Part shown: positions 19,062 to 30,252 of the stretch, piece by piece
How the letters are laid out: every line of letters starts with the position of its first letter
Position numbering within the stretch: position 1 is the stretch's first letter
Assembly: GCA_001310715.1 (NCBI GenBank)
Contig: BAXV01000010.1
Coordinates: 1 to 64,000 of the forward strand
Reading direction: 5' to 3'
Source: Pseudovibrio sp. JCM 19062
GTDB taxonomy: Bacteria; Pseudomonadota; Alphaproteobacteria; Rhizobiales; Stappiaceae
DNA: 64,000 nt
The notes under the pieces: generated by a model
The model's input: only the letters and a program-made list of their open reading frames with translations
What the model was told of the DNA's origin: nothing
Databases searched by the model: none
Translations under genes and position numbers: made by a program

Positions 19062-22000
19062 ATGCTTCAAGGTTGGATCGTAGTCCTTGTTGCTTTGGCA
19101 TACATACTACTCTTGTTTATTATTGCGAGTTACGGTGACAAGCTTGCCAAGAACCGCGTTAAAAAGACAAGAGGGCGTCCACTCATCTACGCTCTCTCCC
19201 TCTCCGTCTACTGCACATCATGGACATTTTTTGGATCAGTTGGATCTGCTTCGAGAAATGGTTTCGAATTTATTGCGATCTATCTCGGACCGATCATTAT
19301 GTTTGCCTTTGGCACTCCGCTGATCCTCCGGGTTATTCAGCTGGCAAAGGCTGAGAAGATTACATCCATTGCCGACTTTATTGCCGCGCGCTATGGGAAA
19401 AATCCCATGGTTGGGGCGATTGTGACGCTGATCGCGTTCATTGGCATGATCCCCTACATTGCCCTTCAGCTGAAGCGCTGGACCTTTCCGTCGGGACGAT
19501 TGTGCTGCATCCGCTGCTGTCGCTGGATGATACCGAGATCTCGATTTTCGGTGATGAAACTCTACTGATCGCCATTTTTATGGCTGTGTTCACTTGGTTG
19601 TTCGGCACCCGTCATATTGATGCGACCGAGCATCAGGAAGGCTTATGCTGTCGATTGCGACGGAGGCCGTCGTGAAGCTCGTGGCATTCCTTGCTATTGG
19701 TATCTGGGTCACCTTTATGCTGTTTGACGGGCCGTGGGATCTGCTCCACGCTTCGTTTGCCAACACCAACAGCTCGCAGGATCTCTTCACAAACATCAAT
19801 GCCAGCAAATGGGCAGTCATTACCCTGCTCTCCATGTTCTCGATTGTGCTTTTGCCGCGCCAGTTCCATGTGACGGTGACAGAGTACAATAGTGAAGCGG
19901 AGCTGAAGCGGGCGCGCTGGCTGTTTCCAAGCTATCTGGTGGCCATCAACCTGTTCGTGGTGCCAATCGCGCTGGCTGGTCTGACCATCTTGGGCAACAC
20001 GGTCGATCCGGACATGTTCGTGCTGGCCTTGCCGCGTGCTTATGAGGCGGATTGGCTGGCCCTGCTTGTGTTTATCGGTGGCCTGTCTGCTGCCACAGCC
20101 ATGGTGATTGTCACCACGGTTGCGCTTGCTATCATGGTTTCCAATGATCTTGTGATGCCGATTATTTTGCGCCGGCGCAGCGAAGATGAGATTATCTCCA
20201 CCTCTGGTCAGGATATGAGCCAGCTGGTGCTGGGTATCCGGCGCATGTCGATCTTCCTCGTTATTTTGGGAAGCTATATCTATTACCGCGTGACGGGAGA
20301 CAGCGCGGCCTTTCCAGCATCGGGCTTTTGTCGTTTGCTGCGATCGCGCAGTTTGCACCGGCCTTCATCGGCGGCCTCGTTTGGCGCAGAGCGACGGCAC
20401 GAGGCGCGATTGCAAGCATGGTTGCCGGATTCGGGATCTGGTTCTATACGCTGCTGCTTCCTGTGTTTGCGCGCGAGAACATCTTTGGCACCAACATCTT
20501 GAACCACGGACCGTTTGGTATCGAGGCGCTGAAACCGGAAGCTCTGCTGTATTTGGAAATGGACCCGTTCGTGCATGGGGTGGTCTGGAGCCTTCTGTCA
20601 GGTCTGCTGTTCTTCGTTCTCTTCTCCCTGATGCGCCAGCCAACAGCCATCGAGCGCATTCAGGCAAACACCTTTGTACCGACCGGCATCGCACAGGCCC
20701 CTACCCTTCGGAAACTGCGTACAACAGTGACGATCGGTGACTTGCAAGCAACCATCTCGCGCTATGTGGGAGAGGAACGGACCAACGTTCCTTTGATACG
20801 TATGCAGCGGAACACCGCATCACGATCAACAGCAGCGAAGAAGCAGATGCAGTTATCCTGAGATTTGCCGAGCAGCTGCTTGCCAGTGCAATTGGCTCGG
20901 CGTCTGCCCGGCTGGTTCTTTCCCTCTTGCTCAAGCGGCGGGATCCGGGCACGCAGGAAGCCATTAAGCTGCTGGATGATGCAACTGAAGCTATTCAGTA
21001 TAACCGCGATCTATTGCAAATCGCGCTTGATCAGGTGCGGCAGGGTATTTCTGTTTACGATAAGGATCTACGTTTGATCTGCTGGAACCGGCAGTTTCGC
21101 GAGATGTTGATGTTGCCGGCAAGATATGGACAGGTCGGCACCTCTCTTGAGGAGATGATGCGCCATATCGCGGAAGCTGGCGAATTCGGAGATGGGGACG
21201 TTGATGAGATTGTGGGCCTGCGCATGCACAACTTCATCAACCGTCAGGAAACATATCAGGAGCACCTGATCAGCACTGGAACGGTGTTGGAGGTGCGCAC
21301 CAGTCCTATGCCCTATGGCGGTCTGGTGACGAGCTACACGGATATCACCGAGCGCGTCTTTGCCGAGGAAGCTCTGGCACGTGCCAATGAGACGCTGGAG
21401 CAACGGTTCGGGACCGCACGGAAGAGCTGACAAAAGTGAATGAGCAGCTGGAGGCGGCAAAGAAGACGGCGGAGCTGGCTTATCAGGACAAAACACGTTT
21501 TCTTGCCTCTGCAAGTCATGACATCTTGCAGCCATTGAATGCGGCGCGGCTTTACTCCTCTACCCTCACCGACCGTTTTCTGGATGGCGATCCGGAGGAC
21601 CGCAAGCTTGTGAGCAACATTGAAGCATCTTTGGAGTCGGTTGAAGAGATCATTGGTGCCGTTCTTGATATCTCCCGCCTTGATACACGCACGTTCAAGC
21701 CGGAGATCACAACCTTCCGCCTTGATGACATTCTCAATCCCCTACGGGTGGAATTTACACCAATCGCCAAGGAAAAAGGCCTAAAACTCAAGATCCGCGG
21801 GACGGATGTTTGCGTGCGTTCTGATCGGCGGTTGCTGCGCCGGTTGTTGCAGAACCTGATTTCGAACGGCCTGAAGTACACCACCAAAGGCGGCGTGGTT
21901 GTTGGTGTGCGCAGGACGAAAAACAACATGGCCAACATCGAAGTTTATGACAGCGGCATTGGCGTTCCGGAGAAGCAGCAGGAGTTGATCTTCAAGGAAT

Positions 22001-22590
22001 TCCGCCGTCTTGATGATGGCGCACGAATTGCTTCTGGCCTTGGTCTGGGGCTTTCTATCGTCGAGCGCATCAGTAAAGTGCTGGCGGTCAAGGTTGCCCT
22101 TAAATCTCAAGATGGAAAAGGCTCGCGGTTCTCTGTTGCCATTAAAGAGGCGATGAGCGTTCCGGTTGCTGCAAAACAATCTCAGCCACGGGCTATTGTC
22201 AGCCAGTTGGCGGGGCTCAATGTGCTGGCCATTGACAATGAACCACAAATTCTTGAGGGCATGGAGTCCTTGCTGCGGACTTGGAAATGTAACGTACTGA
22301 CCGCTGCCAGTGCACAGGAAGCGGCCAAGGTGATTGTTACCAGCAAGACGCAACCGGATATCATTTTGGCAGATTACCATCTGTCCCAAGGAACAGGCAT
22401 TGAAGCGGTAGTCCATCTACGCTGGAAGTTTGGCGTCCATTTCCCCGCAATGCTAATCACAGCAGATCGCACAGCTGAAGTACGGGCGTCAGCTAGGGAA
22501 AAGGACATGGAGATGATCCATAAGCCTTTAAAACCTGCTGTCCTCAGGGCTCATCTAATGCGCTGTAAGGCGTCTCTTGATGACGGTTGA
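19062..22590 (+). CDS. crbS: CrbS-type transporter-linked hybrid histidine kinase
   Basis: About 1,176 codons. Order of domains: sodium/solute symporter fold (about 13 helices, residues 1-520; KEITSIADFIAARYG-like segment, GGLSAATAMVIV); a STAC linker (VTIGDLQATISRYVG); a PAS (QVRQGISVYDKDLRLICWN); a kinase with H box FLASASHDILQPLNAARLY and ATP motifs DSGIGVPEK and SGLGLGLSIV; and a C-terminal receiver with D in ILADYHLSQG. This is the arrangement of CrbS/MxtR, which controls acetate use in gammaproteobacteria. Frame breaks near 19480, 19645, 20310, 20790 and 21413. Terminator follows, then the cognate regulator convergently. Confidence 0.85.
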
Positions 22591-22615
22591 GGGGAACCAT
22601 ACTGGTAATTCCAAC

Positions 22616-22645
22616 AAAAAGGCGCTCAAACGAGCGCCTTTTTTT
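22616..22645. terminator. Bidirectional terminator crbS / crbR
   Basis: GGCGCTC (22621-22627) and GAGCGCC (22632-22638) flanked by A5 and T7. It lies between converging crbS and crbR-like genes and can serve both. Confidence 0.88.
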
Positions 22646-22665
22646 GTTGATCATCTAAACGATGT

Positions 22666-23338
22666 CTAGCCAGCAATGCTTTGCCATTGACCAGCTTCAA
22701 TCTTGGCAGCTGCAATCACTGCCTGTGTCCGGCTTTCAACACCCAGTTTCTGCAAAATAGCAGAAACGTGGCTTTTACGGTTGCTTCAGACACGGACAAT
22801 TCATAGGCAATCTGCTTGTTGAGCAAACCTTGCGACAGCATCATCAACACGCGCACCTGCTGCGGTGTCAAAGAGGCAAGTCGTTGAGCCATCTTTGTTG
22901 CTTCGTCGACGGTGTTCAGGTCAACGTCGGTGGAATCCAGACCCCACCCTCCAGAACAACAGAAACACCATCCTGAATAACATCAATCCCAAGTGACTTT
23001 GGAATATACCCTGACGCACCAAACTCAATGGCACTGCGAATTGTGGTCGGATCCTCAGTACCGGAGACGACAACAATTGGCACACCCACATATTGAGCAC
23101 GCAAGTACATTAAACCAGAGAACCCTCGCATGCCCGGCATGGACAGATCCAAAAGGATCAAGTCTACGTCTTCTTCCCGATCGAGCGCAGCGGTTACTTC
23201 ATCAAGACTCCCGGCCTCGATAATCTTTACCGATGCGAATTGCTTCTCGATTGTTTGACGCATTGCACCACGGAACAGCGGGTGGTCATCAGCGATAATA
23301 AAGCGGTGGACCGCGTTTTGCACGCTGTGCTCCTCCAT
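22666..23338 (-). CDS. crbR: LuxR-type response regulator, CrbR/ErdR-like
   Basis: Receiver with D17-D18 (IIADDHPLF) and phosphoacceptor D64 (ILLDLSMPGM), S in VVVSGTEDP and K in YIPKSLG. A C-terminal LuxR helix-turn-helix follows, reading LTPQQVRVLMMLSQGLLNKQ and SEATVK...VSAILQKLGV in the shifted frames. About 224 codons; breaks near 22945 and 22775. Pairing with the transporter-kinase and a nearby DUF4212/SSS symporter is the CrbSR pattern. Target genes here are inferred, not shown. Confidence 0.82.
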
Positions 23339-23804
23339 TTCTTGTCGTGGACTGCTTCCAATGGTCTTCGATCCGTCTCACCGAAATAAGATCATCAGAT
23401 TTACAGCTTTCGACGCCTCGGGAGCTTAAACGAAAGTTTCGCAGCTCTCCCAAAACGCCACGATAGATCTTTAACAACCTTAGAACTCCGCAGAGTCACA
23501 CCCGGTCGTATCCCCCTATCCAAAAGCATTATGCGAAACATGGAGGGGCTGGCAAGCATGAAGTTGATTGTTTTCACCTATCTCACGCTGTTTATTCGCA
23601 AAACAGCCAGCAATCATCAAGATATTGCAAGCAGGCCTGCACAGATCTCAAGAGTTGCACCCAAAGTATGGCTCGCGAAATATGTCCATTTTTGCCCGTT
23701 GGAGCAGCGAGGCTTGGGGATTAGTAATTAGGTAGTAGAATTTTAGTCTAGCGGTTCGCCCTGTGGCCTGTAGAGTGTAAGGAGGTTGGGCATCATAACT
23801 GGGG
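23339..23804. promoter_or_regulatory. Divergent control region, crbR / symporter operon
   Basis: 466 bases between outward-facing genes, so promoters for both must lie here. AAGGAGG at 23778-23784 lies some 20 bases before the GTG used for the DUF4212 gene. That distance is too long and hints at another missing base or a different start. No dyad that I can name. Confidence 0.45.
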
Positions 23805-24107
23805 GTGGAAGTGCGTACACCAAATAGAGTCGCCTATTGGGCCAAAACACGTGCGCTCCTGGCTGCGACACTCACTCTTTGGTTGGTCTTCTTTGGTCTG
23901 GCTTTCTATTACGGAGCACCCAGTTCAGATACAAGCGCAACACAGAACGAGCTGGGAGGGTTTTTGGGGTCTCTCTCTCACAGCTACGTATGGGGTTGCC
24001 TGCTGTTTTTTGTCGCCAGCATTCTCACTTCATGGTTTTGCGGGGCGCAAGACAGGCTTGACGAAGGCAGCACAAGTTCAACACTGCGACGGGAGAGCAA
24101 GTCATGA
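23805..24107 (+). CDS. DUF4212 small subunit of a sodium:solute symporter
   Basis: About 100 residues with two membrane helices (AATLTLWLVFFGLAFYYGAP and SYVWGCLLFFVASILTSWF). The lead-in YWAKTRALL resembles the YW-x-K start typical of DUF4212. This subunit accompanies a large SSS-family protein that takes up acetate or related carboxylates. The start is uncertain: GTG 23805 is in frame, CTG 23799 is the only upstream alternative before a stop. The last codons overlap the following ATG (ATGA), so translation is coupled. Confidence 0.8.
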   Translation: MEVRTPNRVAYWAKTRALLAATLTLWLVFFGLAFYYGAPSSDTSATQNELGGFLGSLSHSYVWGCLLFFVASILTSWFCGAQDRLDEGSTSSTLRRESKS

Positions 24108-25815
24108 CACTCTCCAGCCTTGATCCGCATAAATCGCAGTATAACCGCCTGCCGCTTGCACTCTCCCTATTCACATTGGCGCTTTTTTCTGCTGACCGGC
24201 CTCCTTGCGTGATGGAAAAAGCTGGTGTGGTCGAGATACTTATTGAAGCCTTGATGGCACTACTGCCTCTGTTTGTGTTTGTCGCGGCAGGCATACTTGC
24301 CCGCACCATGAAGCTTTCCCAGTTTCAATGGGGGGGCAAAAATGCGCCGGCAGGCCTGACCGGTGTGACACTGGCCGCCTGTTTTGTCGGCGGCAGCTTG
24401 TTTCCGCTCTTTCTTTCCCTCACCTTCCTGCCCGAGTATGTGAGCTTTCCGATCCTGATTGGCTGCGCGAGCAGTTTGGTGTTGTGTACGGTTCTTTTTG
24501 CTTCGCCTATCCGGAAGTTCGGTTCAGTGACCATTCCTGAATTCTTAGGCGTGCGCCTTCAAAGCAGTCTGGTTCGGGTGGTTGCAAGCGGTCTCCTGAT
24601 CCTTGTTGGGGTTCCACTACTGTGCACCGAGATATTGGTTGGCGGTCAGGTGCTGGCCACATCGCTCAGCTCTGCTACCACCACTGGCGTTCTCCTATTC
24701 TCAATTGTCTTGCTGTTTTCGGTTATTCTTGGCGGATTCAGCGGCGCTATGTGGACACAGGCGCTTCAGGCGTTCTGATGATCTTTGCCTGCCTTTCACC
24801 GGTGCTGTTGCTGGGGCTTGATCAGCTGACATCCCCTGCACTCACCAATGGATTCGAGTTCACCCATGTTGTTGGCACCTCCCTCACAGAGCAGCTCTCT
24901 GCCATTATCGACATTGAAAACACAAGTGTCGGCTGGTTTTTGACACAAGGGCCTTATGCTGGTGGGATCTGGCCTTTGATCGGGACTGCAATGTTCTTTG
25001 CAGTTGGCATGGCCAGTCTGCCACATCTTTTGAGCAAGCTGCAGGGAACAGCGAGTGCGTCAGCCTCGCGCCGTGCTGCGGGGTATTCACTGTCTTTCCT
25101 GTTGCTGCTTACTGTGGTTGGGTCAGCTTATTTTCTATTCTTGGCAGATGAGCGCCTTCAAAGCCTCCTCGGGCCTAATGCACTTGATCAGGGGTATCAA
25201 AGCGGGCTCATTGCCGCGCTGATCAGATCCGGAATTGTGGCGGCAGCACTTGCGGCCAGTTCGGCGCTTTTGACGGCGCTTTCTACCAGCATTTCGCGAG
25301 ATCTTATCGAGACCTACGCTTTGCCACGGGCCTCAATGAACCAAAAACTGGTCTCAGCGCGCTTAGTGCTTCTCACCGTTTTTACTTTGGTCACTTACCT
25401 TGCTTATAGCAACAGCTTGCTGTTCTTGGACATGCTGGTGTTTTCCATCTCACTGGCGGCGGCATCCTTCTTTCCAGTACTGGTTCTTTCCTGCTGGTGG
25501 AGCAAGCTTCATGCCGTGGCTGCGTACAGCGCCATGTTGGCTGGGGCCGTTTCGACACTCCTCTACGCCCTTGCTGTCAGTAGCGGCTCGACCGGATACT
25601 GGTTTGGCTTCCCAGCAGAGATGGGAGGGCTACTTGGTGTTTTCCTTGGATTTACGGTCGGAATCTCGTTAAGTTTCGTTGGTTTTTCAGAAGGCAAGAA
25701 GCACAATTATCTGGCAGCTTTACTTGAACAACCAAGTGAAAGAGATATCTCATCTGACCCAGATGATGATTATGACAAGGATGAAGCAGAGGAACTTGCG
25801 GAAGTTAAGGTGTAA
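24104..25815 (+). CDS. Sodium:solute symporter large subunit (SSS, VC_2705-like)
   Basis: About 571 codons and about 13 membrane helices. Recognisable SSS segments are TIPEFLGVRLQSSLVRVVAS, GLLILVGVPLLCTEILVGG, ILGGFSGAMWTQALQAF and the inner helix ALTALSTSISRDLIETY. An acidic cytoplasmic tail (SSDPDDDYDKDEAEELAEV) ends it. One frame break near 24770, directly after WTQALQAF. Probably imports acetate or short carboxylates with sodium, as partner of the DUF4212 protein. The upstream CrbS/CrbR pair suggests the control. Confidence 0.85.
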
Positions 25816-25962
25816 TTCCCGTAAAATTCTAATTAAAACCTTACGACTACAAGGACTCGTTTGCAGTCCATTTACGCAGTTTCAAATTTACAGCTTACGA
25901 TAAGTCGAATTCAATAGTCCTGTGTCTATATTCTATCTCCTATAGAAGCCTAGGAGAAACCT

Positions 25963-26325
25963 ATGGACGCTTTACAACGCGCAGCCCGAGCCAGCGTCGC
26001 ACGTATATGTGGATTTTATTGCGTCGGAGTGCTCTTCATTATGGCAGCGCTCAGCTTTGATCCGGCTAGTTCTTTCCGCGCCGGTGCTCTGCTTATTATC
26101 GCTCTAAGCGCCGCGCTGATTTACAAAGCCTGGATGATGCCGGATGGCAAAAACGATGGCGATGATGCCTGGGCATTGATCAAAGATCAGGAAAGCAGCT
26201 CACAAGACCCGAACAGATTGCATAGTGATGCTTTGCGCGTCGCCTATCATGAGTATTCCAAAAAGGCGATGGCTGTTGCACTGGCGCTTTGGTTTGTGAG
26301 CGTTGTCGCGAGTTTGTCCGACTAA
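25963..26325 (+). CDS. Small membrane protein of unknown function
   Basis: 120 residues with three predicted helices (about 15-33, 39-57, 101-118) and a polar loop (KNDGDDAWALIKDQESSSQD) between the second and third. AGGAG lies nine bases before the ATG. Frame intact. No family recognised; converges on the YjbQ gene with 11 bases between stops. Confidence 0.65.
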   Translation: MDALQRAARASVARICGFYCVGVLFIMAALSFDPASSFRAGALLIIALSAALIYKAWMMPDGKNDGDDAWALIKDQESSSQDPNRLHSDALRVAYHEYSKKAMAVALALWFVSVVASLSD

Positions 26326-26336
26326 TCGGCACCACC

Positions 26337-26819
26337 TCAAGACCCCAGGTAATGTAGGGTCATTGAGCGGCGATGGGGCGCTTTTCTATGCTCAATCAGA
26401 TAGATGCCCTGCCATGTACCTAAGTCAAGTTCGCCATCGACGACCGGGATCTGCAGGGACACGCCGGTCAACATGGTCTTGATATGTGCGGGCATGTCGT
26501 CCGGGCCTTCATAGGAGTGGAGCCAGCCGCCATCTTCCGGTGCCACATTCGCCAAGGCCTTTTGCAGGTCTTGCAGCACGGTTGGATCGGCGTTCTCCTG
26601 AATTGTGAGGGATGCAGAGGTATGGCGAACGAACAGGGTAAGCAGGCCATCTTTGAGCTGGAGCGACTTACTCCACTCCCGTATCTCATTGGTAACCTCA
26701 TAAAAGCCCAGACCTTCGGTCATGAAGACCATCCGGCCCATTGACTGGCAGAGCTGCGTGTGACCGCTGTCGATGGTCCAGACCTCGCAGCTCTTCTTTG
26801 TTTTTGACCAACCCGACAT
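26337..26819 (-). CDS. YjbQ/UPF0047 family protein
   Basis: 160 residues carrying all YjbQ signatures: FVRHTSASLTIQENADPTVL, SYEGPDDMPAHIKTML and GTWQGIYLIEHR. YjbQ proteins form trimers with a conserved His/Asp/Glu pocket and have weak thiamine-phosphate synthase activity; the physiological role is uncertain. Its start is ambiguous: MSGWSKTKKS at 26819 or an internal ATG (MGRMVFMTEG). Frame intact. Confidence 0.88.
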   Translation of the reverse strand: MSGWSKTKKSCEVWTIDSGHTQLCQSMGRMVFMTEGLGFYEVTNEIREWSKSLQLKDGLLTLFVRHTSASLTIQENADPTVLQDLQKALANVAPEDGGWLHSYEGPDDMPAHIKTMLTGVSLQIPVVDGELDLGTWQGIYLIEHRKAPHRRSMTLHYLGS

Positions 26820-26944
26820 GTTAAAAACATATCCTCTATTGTTCGATAGTTAAGATCCTGTCGTTGCCATTGACGCAAGATTACGCGACAACTTCTATAA
26901 CAGAAATATTGGCAACATCTTATTGTAGGTTTCGGAGAAACTAC

Positions 26945-27908
26945 ATGGCTGAGAATTTCGTTCCTGTGTCGATAAGTCAAGAGGCGCTAGCTGAAGCAAA
27001 AGCGTTTAATAAGGAAATGACCGAGCAGCTGCGCGCCCTGCCCGATCCTTGGAGTTTTCCCCCCTCTGTCACCCGGGACCGACGCCTGGAGGGTCTTGGT
27101 GCGTTCCCCATACCTACGTATTCGGAGAATGCGGAGGAACTTGAGATTGAAGGGCCCAATGGTCCTATCCCACTGCGCCTGTTCAAAGCTGATGACAATC
27201 CCACGAAGGGCGTGATCATTCATTTCCATGGGGGCGGCTTTGTCTTTGGTTCGGCATCGTTTCAGGACCCCTATCTGGAAGGGATGGCAAAGAACACAGG
27301 TCTGGATGTGATCTCCGTTGAGTATCGCCTTGCGCCGGAGCACCCTTTTCCGCAGGGCCCGGATGATTGCGAAGCAGCCTGCCACTGGGTTTTGAATGAA
27401 GGTTCAAGCCAGTACGGCTGGAGCGACTTTGCTCTGACCGGCGAAAGTGCCGGGGCAAGCCTTGCGCTGACAAGCGCTTTACGCCTGCGCGACAAACACG
27501 GGATGATCCGTTCAAGGCCATGGTTTTGACAGCTGGCTGGTATGATTTGGGACTGACGCCCTGCGCCCGTTCGTGGGGTGATGGCCTGCTTTTTCCAACA
27601 ACCCGCGACCTGCAGATGTATGTGCGGCATTACCTGCTTGGCGAGGAGCACCCGCAAGCCCCCGAGATATCCCCCTTTATGCCCGCCTTGAGGGGCTACC
27701 CCCTACACTCTTGAGTGTGGGTACAGCAGATCCGCTTCAGGATGATACGTATTTCCTCGCCTCCAGGTTGAAATCTGCAGAGGTAGACACTTCCCTTGAG
27801 GTTTATCCCCATGGATGTCATGTTTTTCAAAGTTTTGATATTGCCCTTGCCAAGCTGAGCACCCAAAGGATAGATAGTTTTTTTCGGACGAAATTCGGTT
27901 CGACCTGA
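26945..27908 (+). CDS. Alpha/beta hydrolase, hormone-sensitive-lipase-type esterase
   Basis: About 320 codons. The oxyanion motif HGGGFVFGS is at residues 95-103, the nucleophile S168 lies in LTGESAGASLA, and the C-terminal part offers Asp in VGTADPLQDD and His in YPHGCHVFQSF. This is the triad of the HSL (type IV) family acting on short-chain carboxyl esters. ATG 26945 has GGAGAA just upstream and starts MAENFVPVSISQ. Frame breaks near 27515 and near 27705. Confidence 0.88.
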
Positions 27909-27977
27909 GCCAGTTGTTAACAATTGGTTAGGTATCGCAGTAGCGGTTATGGACCAAGGCTGCACAAAGGGTTGGAT

Positions 27978-28846
27978 ATGGCAAGCTTAGAAACACTTCT
28001 CTCGTTTGTGAATACATGGGAATGCGACGAGAACGACCATTTGAACGTGCAGTTTTACTTCTCCAAGTTTGAAGAAGCTGACCGTCAATTTAGAATGATG
28101 ACCGGATTTAGCGAAGCTTTGGTTGGTGCGCGGCGGGTTCGCCATGTACGTTACCATGTGGAGTTGGTTGCAGCATCTCTGATTACCGTGAAGTCTTATG
28201 TGGCCTTTGACGGGCCTCACATGTTCTCTGTTGTGCATGAAATGATTGAAGGCTCCACCGGAGAGGTTTGTGCGACTGCCATCGACGGGTATACGCCAAA
28301 CCCTAGTTCTGCCAAGCAGTTACGTGCGCGTTTTAAAGAGGTTGAGGAGAATATCTCCAAGGCCGCTGTTCCGCGCGGCGTTTCTCCAAGCCCATTCTCC
28401 GGCAAGCCAACCAGTGATGACCTGCTGAAGAATGGTGCTCATGTAACTGGCCGGGCAACCGTTCTGCCTCGTAATCTGAATGCCGAACAGAAAGCCGAAG
28501 ATGCGTTTGCGGTTTCCTGCTTCTCTGATGCGGCGGCGCATGTTTGGGAGCGGACTCCGATGAACACTGCGTGGCTGGATAAGAACGAGTATGGTCGTGT
28601 TGCGCTGGAGCAGAAGCTGTCCTGGATTAGCCGCTGAAGGTTGGGGACATGGTTCAGGTGATCTCAACGATTACTGGCGTTCAGGATAAAACGTTCACGA
28701 TCCGCCATCATCTGTTTGAAAGCCGCACCAAACGATTGGCTGCGGTGTGTGATCAGGTGTCTATCAGCATGGATCTGGACAGCCGGAAAACTGTTCCGAT
28801 GACAGAAGAAATCCGCACTGCGCTGGTGGCGCTGCAGAGCCAATAA
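27978..28846 (+). CDS. Double-hotdog acyl-CoA thioesterase-like protein
   Basis: About 290 codons. The first hotdog begins with the thioesterase-type segment FVNTWECDENDHLNVQFYF; Asp/His-rich starts of this kind mark 4-hydroxybenzoyl-CoA-like thioesterases. The second copy runs from CFSDAAAHVWERTPMNT through KVGDMVQVISTITGVQDKTF. The frame breaks at about 28636, where one missing base after AGCCG turns CTG AAG into a stop. ATG 27978 (MASLETLLSF) is chosen because residues upstream are not protein-like. It probably hydrolyses acyl-CoA thioesters; the substrate is unknown. Ends at a strong terminator. Confidence 0.8.
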
Positions 28847-28868
28847 GCATTTAAATCAATGCGTTAGA

Positions 28869-28898
28869 AACCGCCTTCAATTGAAGGCGGTTTTTTTT
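28869..28898 (+). terminator. Intrinsic terminator (perfect palindrome)
   Basis: AACCGCCTTCAA / TTGAAGGCGGTT is a perfect 24-base palindrome followed by T8. It sits between the converging thioesterase and periplasmic-protein genes. Confidence 0.9.
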
Positions 28899-28930
28899 GT
28901 GCCCTGCCCTATCTGGCTGGTATTTCATCA

Positions 28931-29434
28931 TCATTCTTTTTGAAAGTCGTCTTTCATTTCTTCGACGACAGAGAAAAACCGGCGCATTGCGTTTTCGGTG
29001 AATTGCAAGGCATCGTTTAGTTTTTTTTCTTCTGCCTCACCAAACCAGCTTTCGTCCTTTGGCTTGGAGAGGGAAAGGTCGAGGCCGGGTTTTGGTTTTA
29101 TGGCAGCGACGCTGGCGTCTTCGGTGAGGGTGGCAAGTGCTTCGGAGATTTCTCTAAGCTCCTGACGCATCTCGTTGTTTTCTGTTTCCAGACGGGTGAT
29201 TTCTTCCTCGTAGACCTTGATACCATCTATCGAGGGCTGGCATACGAGCTTGTCTGCTTTGTGGGTGCAAAGAGAAACTATCCCCGTGCGGGTGTCGAGC
29301 CGCACCACTCCCTTATCCGTCTGCTGCATCTCGAACCGAACGGGAACTTCCTGCTCACTTTCGGCGAATGCGCTTGAGGCTCCCGTTGCGATCACAGCCG
29401 CGAGGATTCCACTAGCCAGAAAAGACTGTTTCAC
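28931..29434 (-). CDS. Secreted coiled-coil protein of unknown function
   Basis: 167 residues. Signal peptide MKQSFLASGILAAVIATGAS with cleavage likely after SAFA. The mature part carries SLCTHKADKLVCQ, two cysteines that could form a disulfide. A coiled coil follows (about residues 75-105, EEEITRLETENNEMRQELREI), then a charged C-terminal helix ending FFSVVEEMKDDFQKE. Periplasmic location is inferred. No family name recognised. Frame intact. Confidence 0.7.
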   Translation of the reverse strand: MKQSFLASGILAAVIATGASSAFAESEQEVPVRFEMQQTDKGVVRLDTRTGIVSLCTHKADKLVCQPSIDGIKVYEEEITRLETENNEMRQELREISEALATLTEDASVAAIKPKPGLDLSLSKPKDESWFGEAEEKKLNDALQFTENAMRRFFSVVEEMKDDFQKE

Positions 29435-29859
29435 GGTTTCTTCCCATCTCTCTTTTTCATCAATGACTTACAGCGGCAGAAGGTTGCAGCACCATACCTG
29501 CCCTCAGGTATAGCTTTCATCTTACCAGCAATTACTGCCCCTTGACTATCCGATCAGATACGGGAGTGAAATGGGGATTACCTGAGGCTTTGGTAAGGGG
29601 ACCTGCCGGATTTCAACACATCTTCCAGAAGGTCGAGGTGGTCTTGTCCCCCAAAGTGGCCCGCAATTGAGCAAGTAAGTTGGAATGATGGAATCCAGTT
29701 TGCGCGATTTTGTGCGTTGGTTTGCGTTATTCGCGTATTTTTTTGAGCTGAAAGCAAAAAGCTCCCAAACTCATCAGTCGGGAGCTTCATCACGTCATAT
29801 CTCTTTGAGAGGAACCTGCCGTCTTCTGATTGTGGCGATGCGAAGCAGTCAGGCTTCAA
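29435..29859. other. Intergenic stretch holding a terminator
   Basis: About 425 bases downstream of the NTF2-like gene. A 93-codon open frame on the minus strand (29578-29859) runs straight through a terminator hairpin, so it is not credited as a gene. Nothing else recognised. Confidence 0.55.
29756..29787 (-). terminator. Intrinsic terminator after the NTF2-like gene
   Basis: Minus strand AAGCTCCC pairs with GGGAGCTT around a 13-base loop and is followed by T5. Confidence 0.8.
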
Positions 29860-30252
29860 TCAGGAGGGTTCGTTCACGATGCTTGCGATCTTCCACGCGC
29901 CCTCGATGTTGATGAGCAGGTAGTGGCAGGTGAAGTCGAAGACCACTTCGCCTTCATCATCTTCCTGCTGCCAGTCAAGGCTGACGCTGGCGGTGGAGCC
30001 GGAGATGTGTGAAGAGACCACTTCGTAGATGGACGAGGTGACATAGTGCTCACGATGAACTTCGAGCAGCGCATCGATATTCTCGATGAGTTCTACCTTG
30101 TCTTTGAAAACGTGGCCCGCATCCAATTGCCATACGACACAGGGAAAGGCAAAGCAGTCAGAAATCCGTGCCGTATCATAATCTTCATAGCCATCTGCAT
30201 AGTTATCAAACAGCTCGGAGAGCATTAGTTCCGTTTCATCCTGAACACTCAT
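29860..30252 (-). CDS. NTF2/SnoaL-like fold protein
   Basis: 130 residues with the cone-shaped NTF2-like pattern. It has an N-terminal helix (LMLSELFDNYADGYEDYDTARISDCFAFP), then alternating strands with SSIYEVVSSHISGSTASVSL and a terminal strand HYLLINIEGAWKIASIVNE. The family spans enzymes and binding proteins; no catalytic residues can be assigned. Frame intact; own terminator downstream. Confidence 0.75.
   Translation of the reverse strand: MSVQDETELMLSELFDNYADGYEDYDTARISDCFAFPCVVWQLDAGHVFKDKVELIENIDALLEVHREHYVTSSIYEVVSSHISGSTASVSLDWQQEDDEGEVVFDFTCHYLLINIEGAWKIASIVNEPS

Noticed and set aside
19633..20358. 241-codon frame antisense to the transporter-kinase
   Set aside because: The plus strand encodes the conserved symporter domain; the antisense protein is rich in His/Gln/Arg as expected for a shadow.
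23531..23731. 66-codon frame in the crbR / DUF4212 gap
   Set aside because: No ribosome site and not protein-like; treated as promoter region.
29578..29859. 93-codon minus-strand frame after the NTF2-like gene
   Set aside because: Passes through a clear terminator hairpin; no recognised family.
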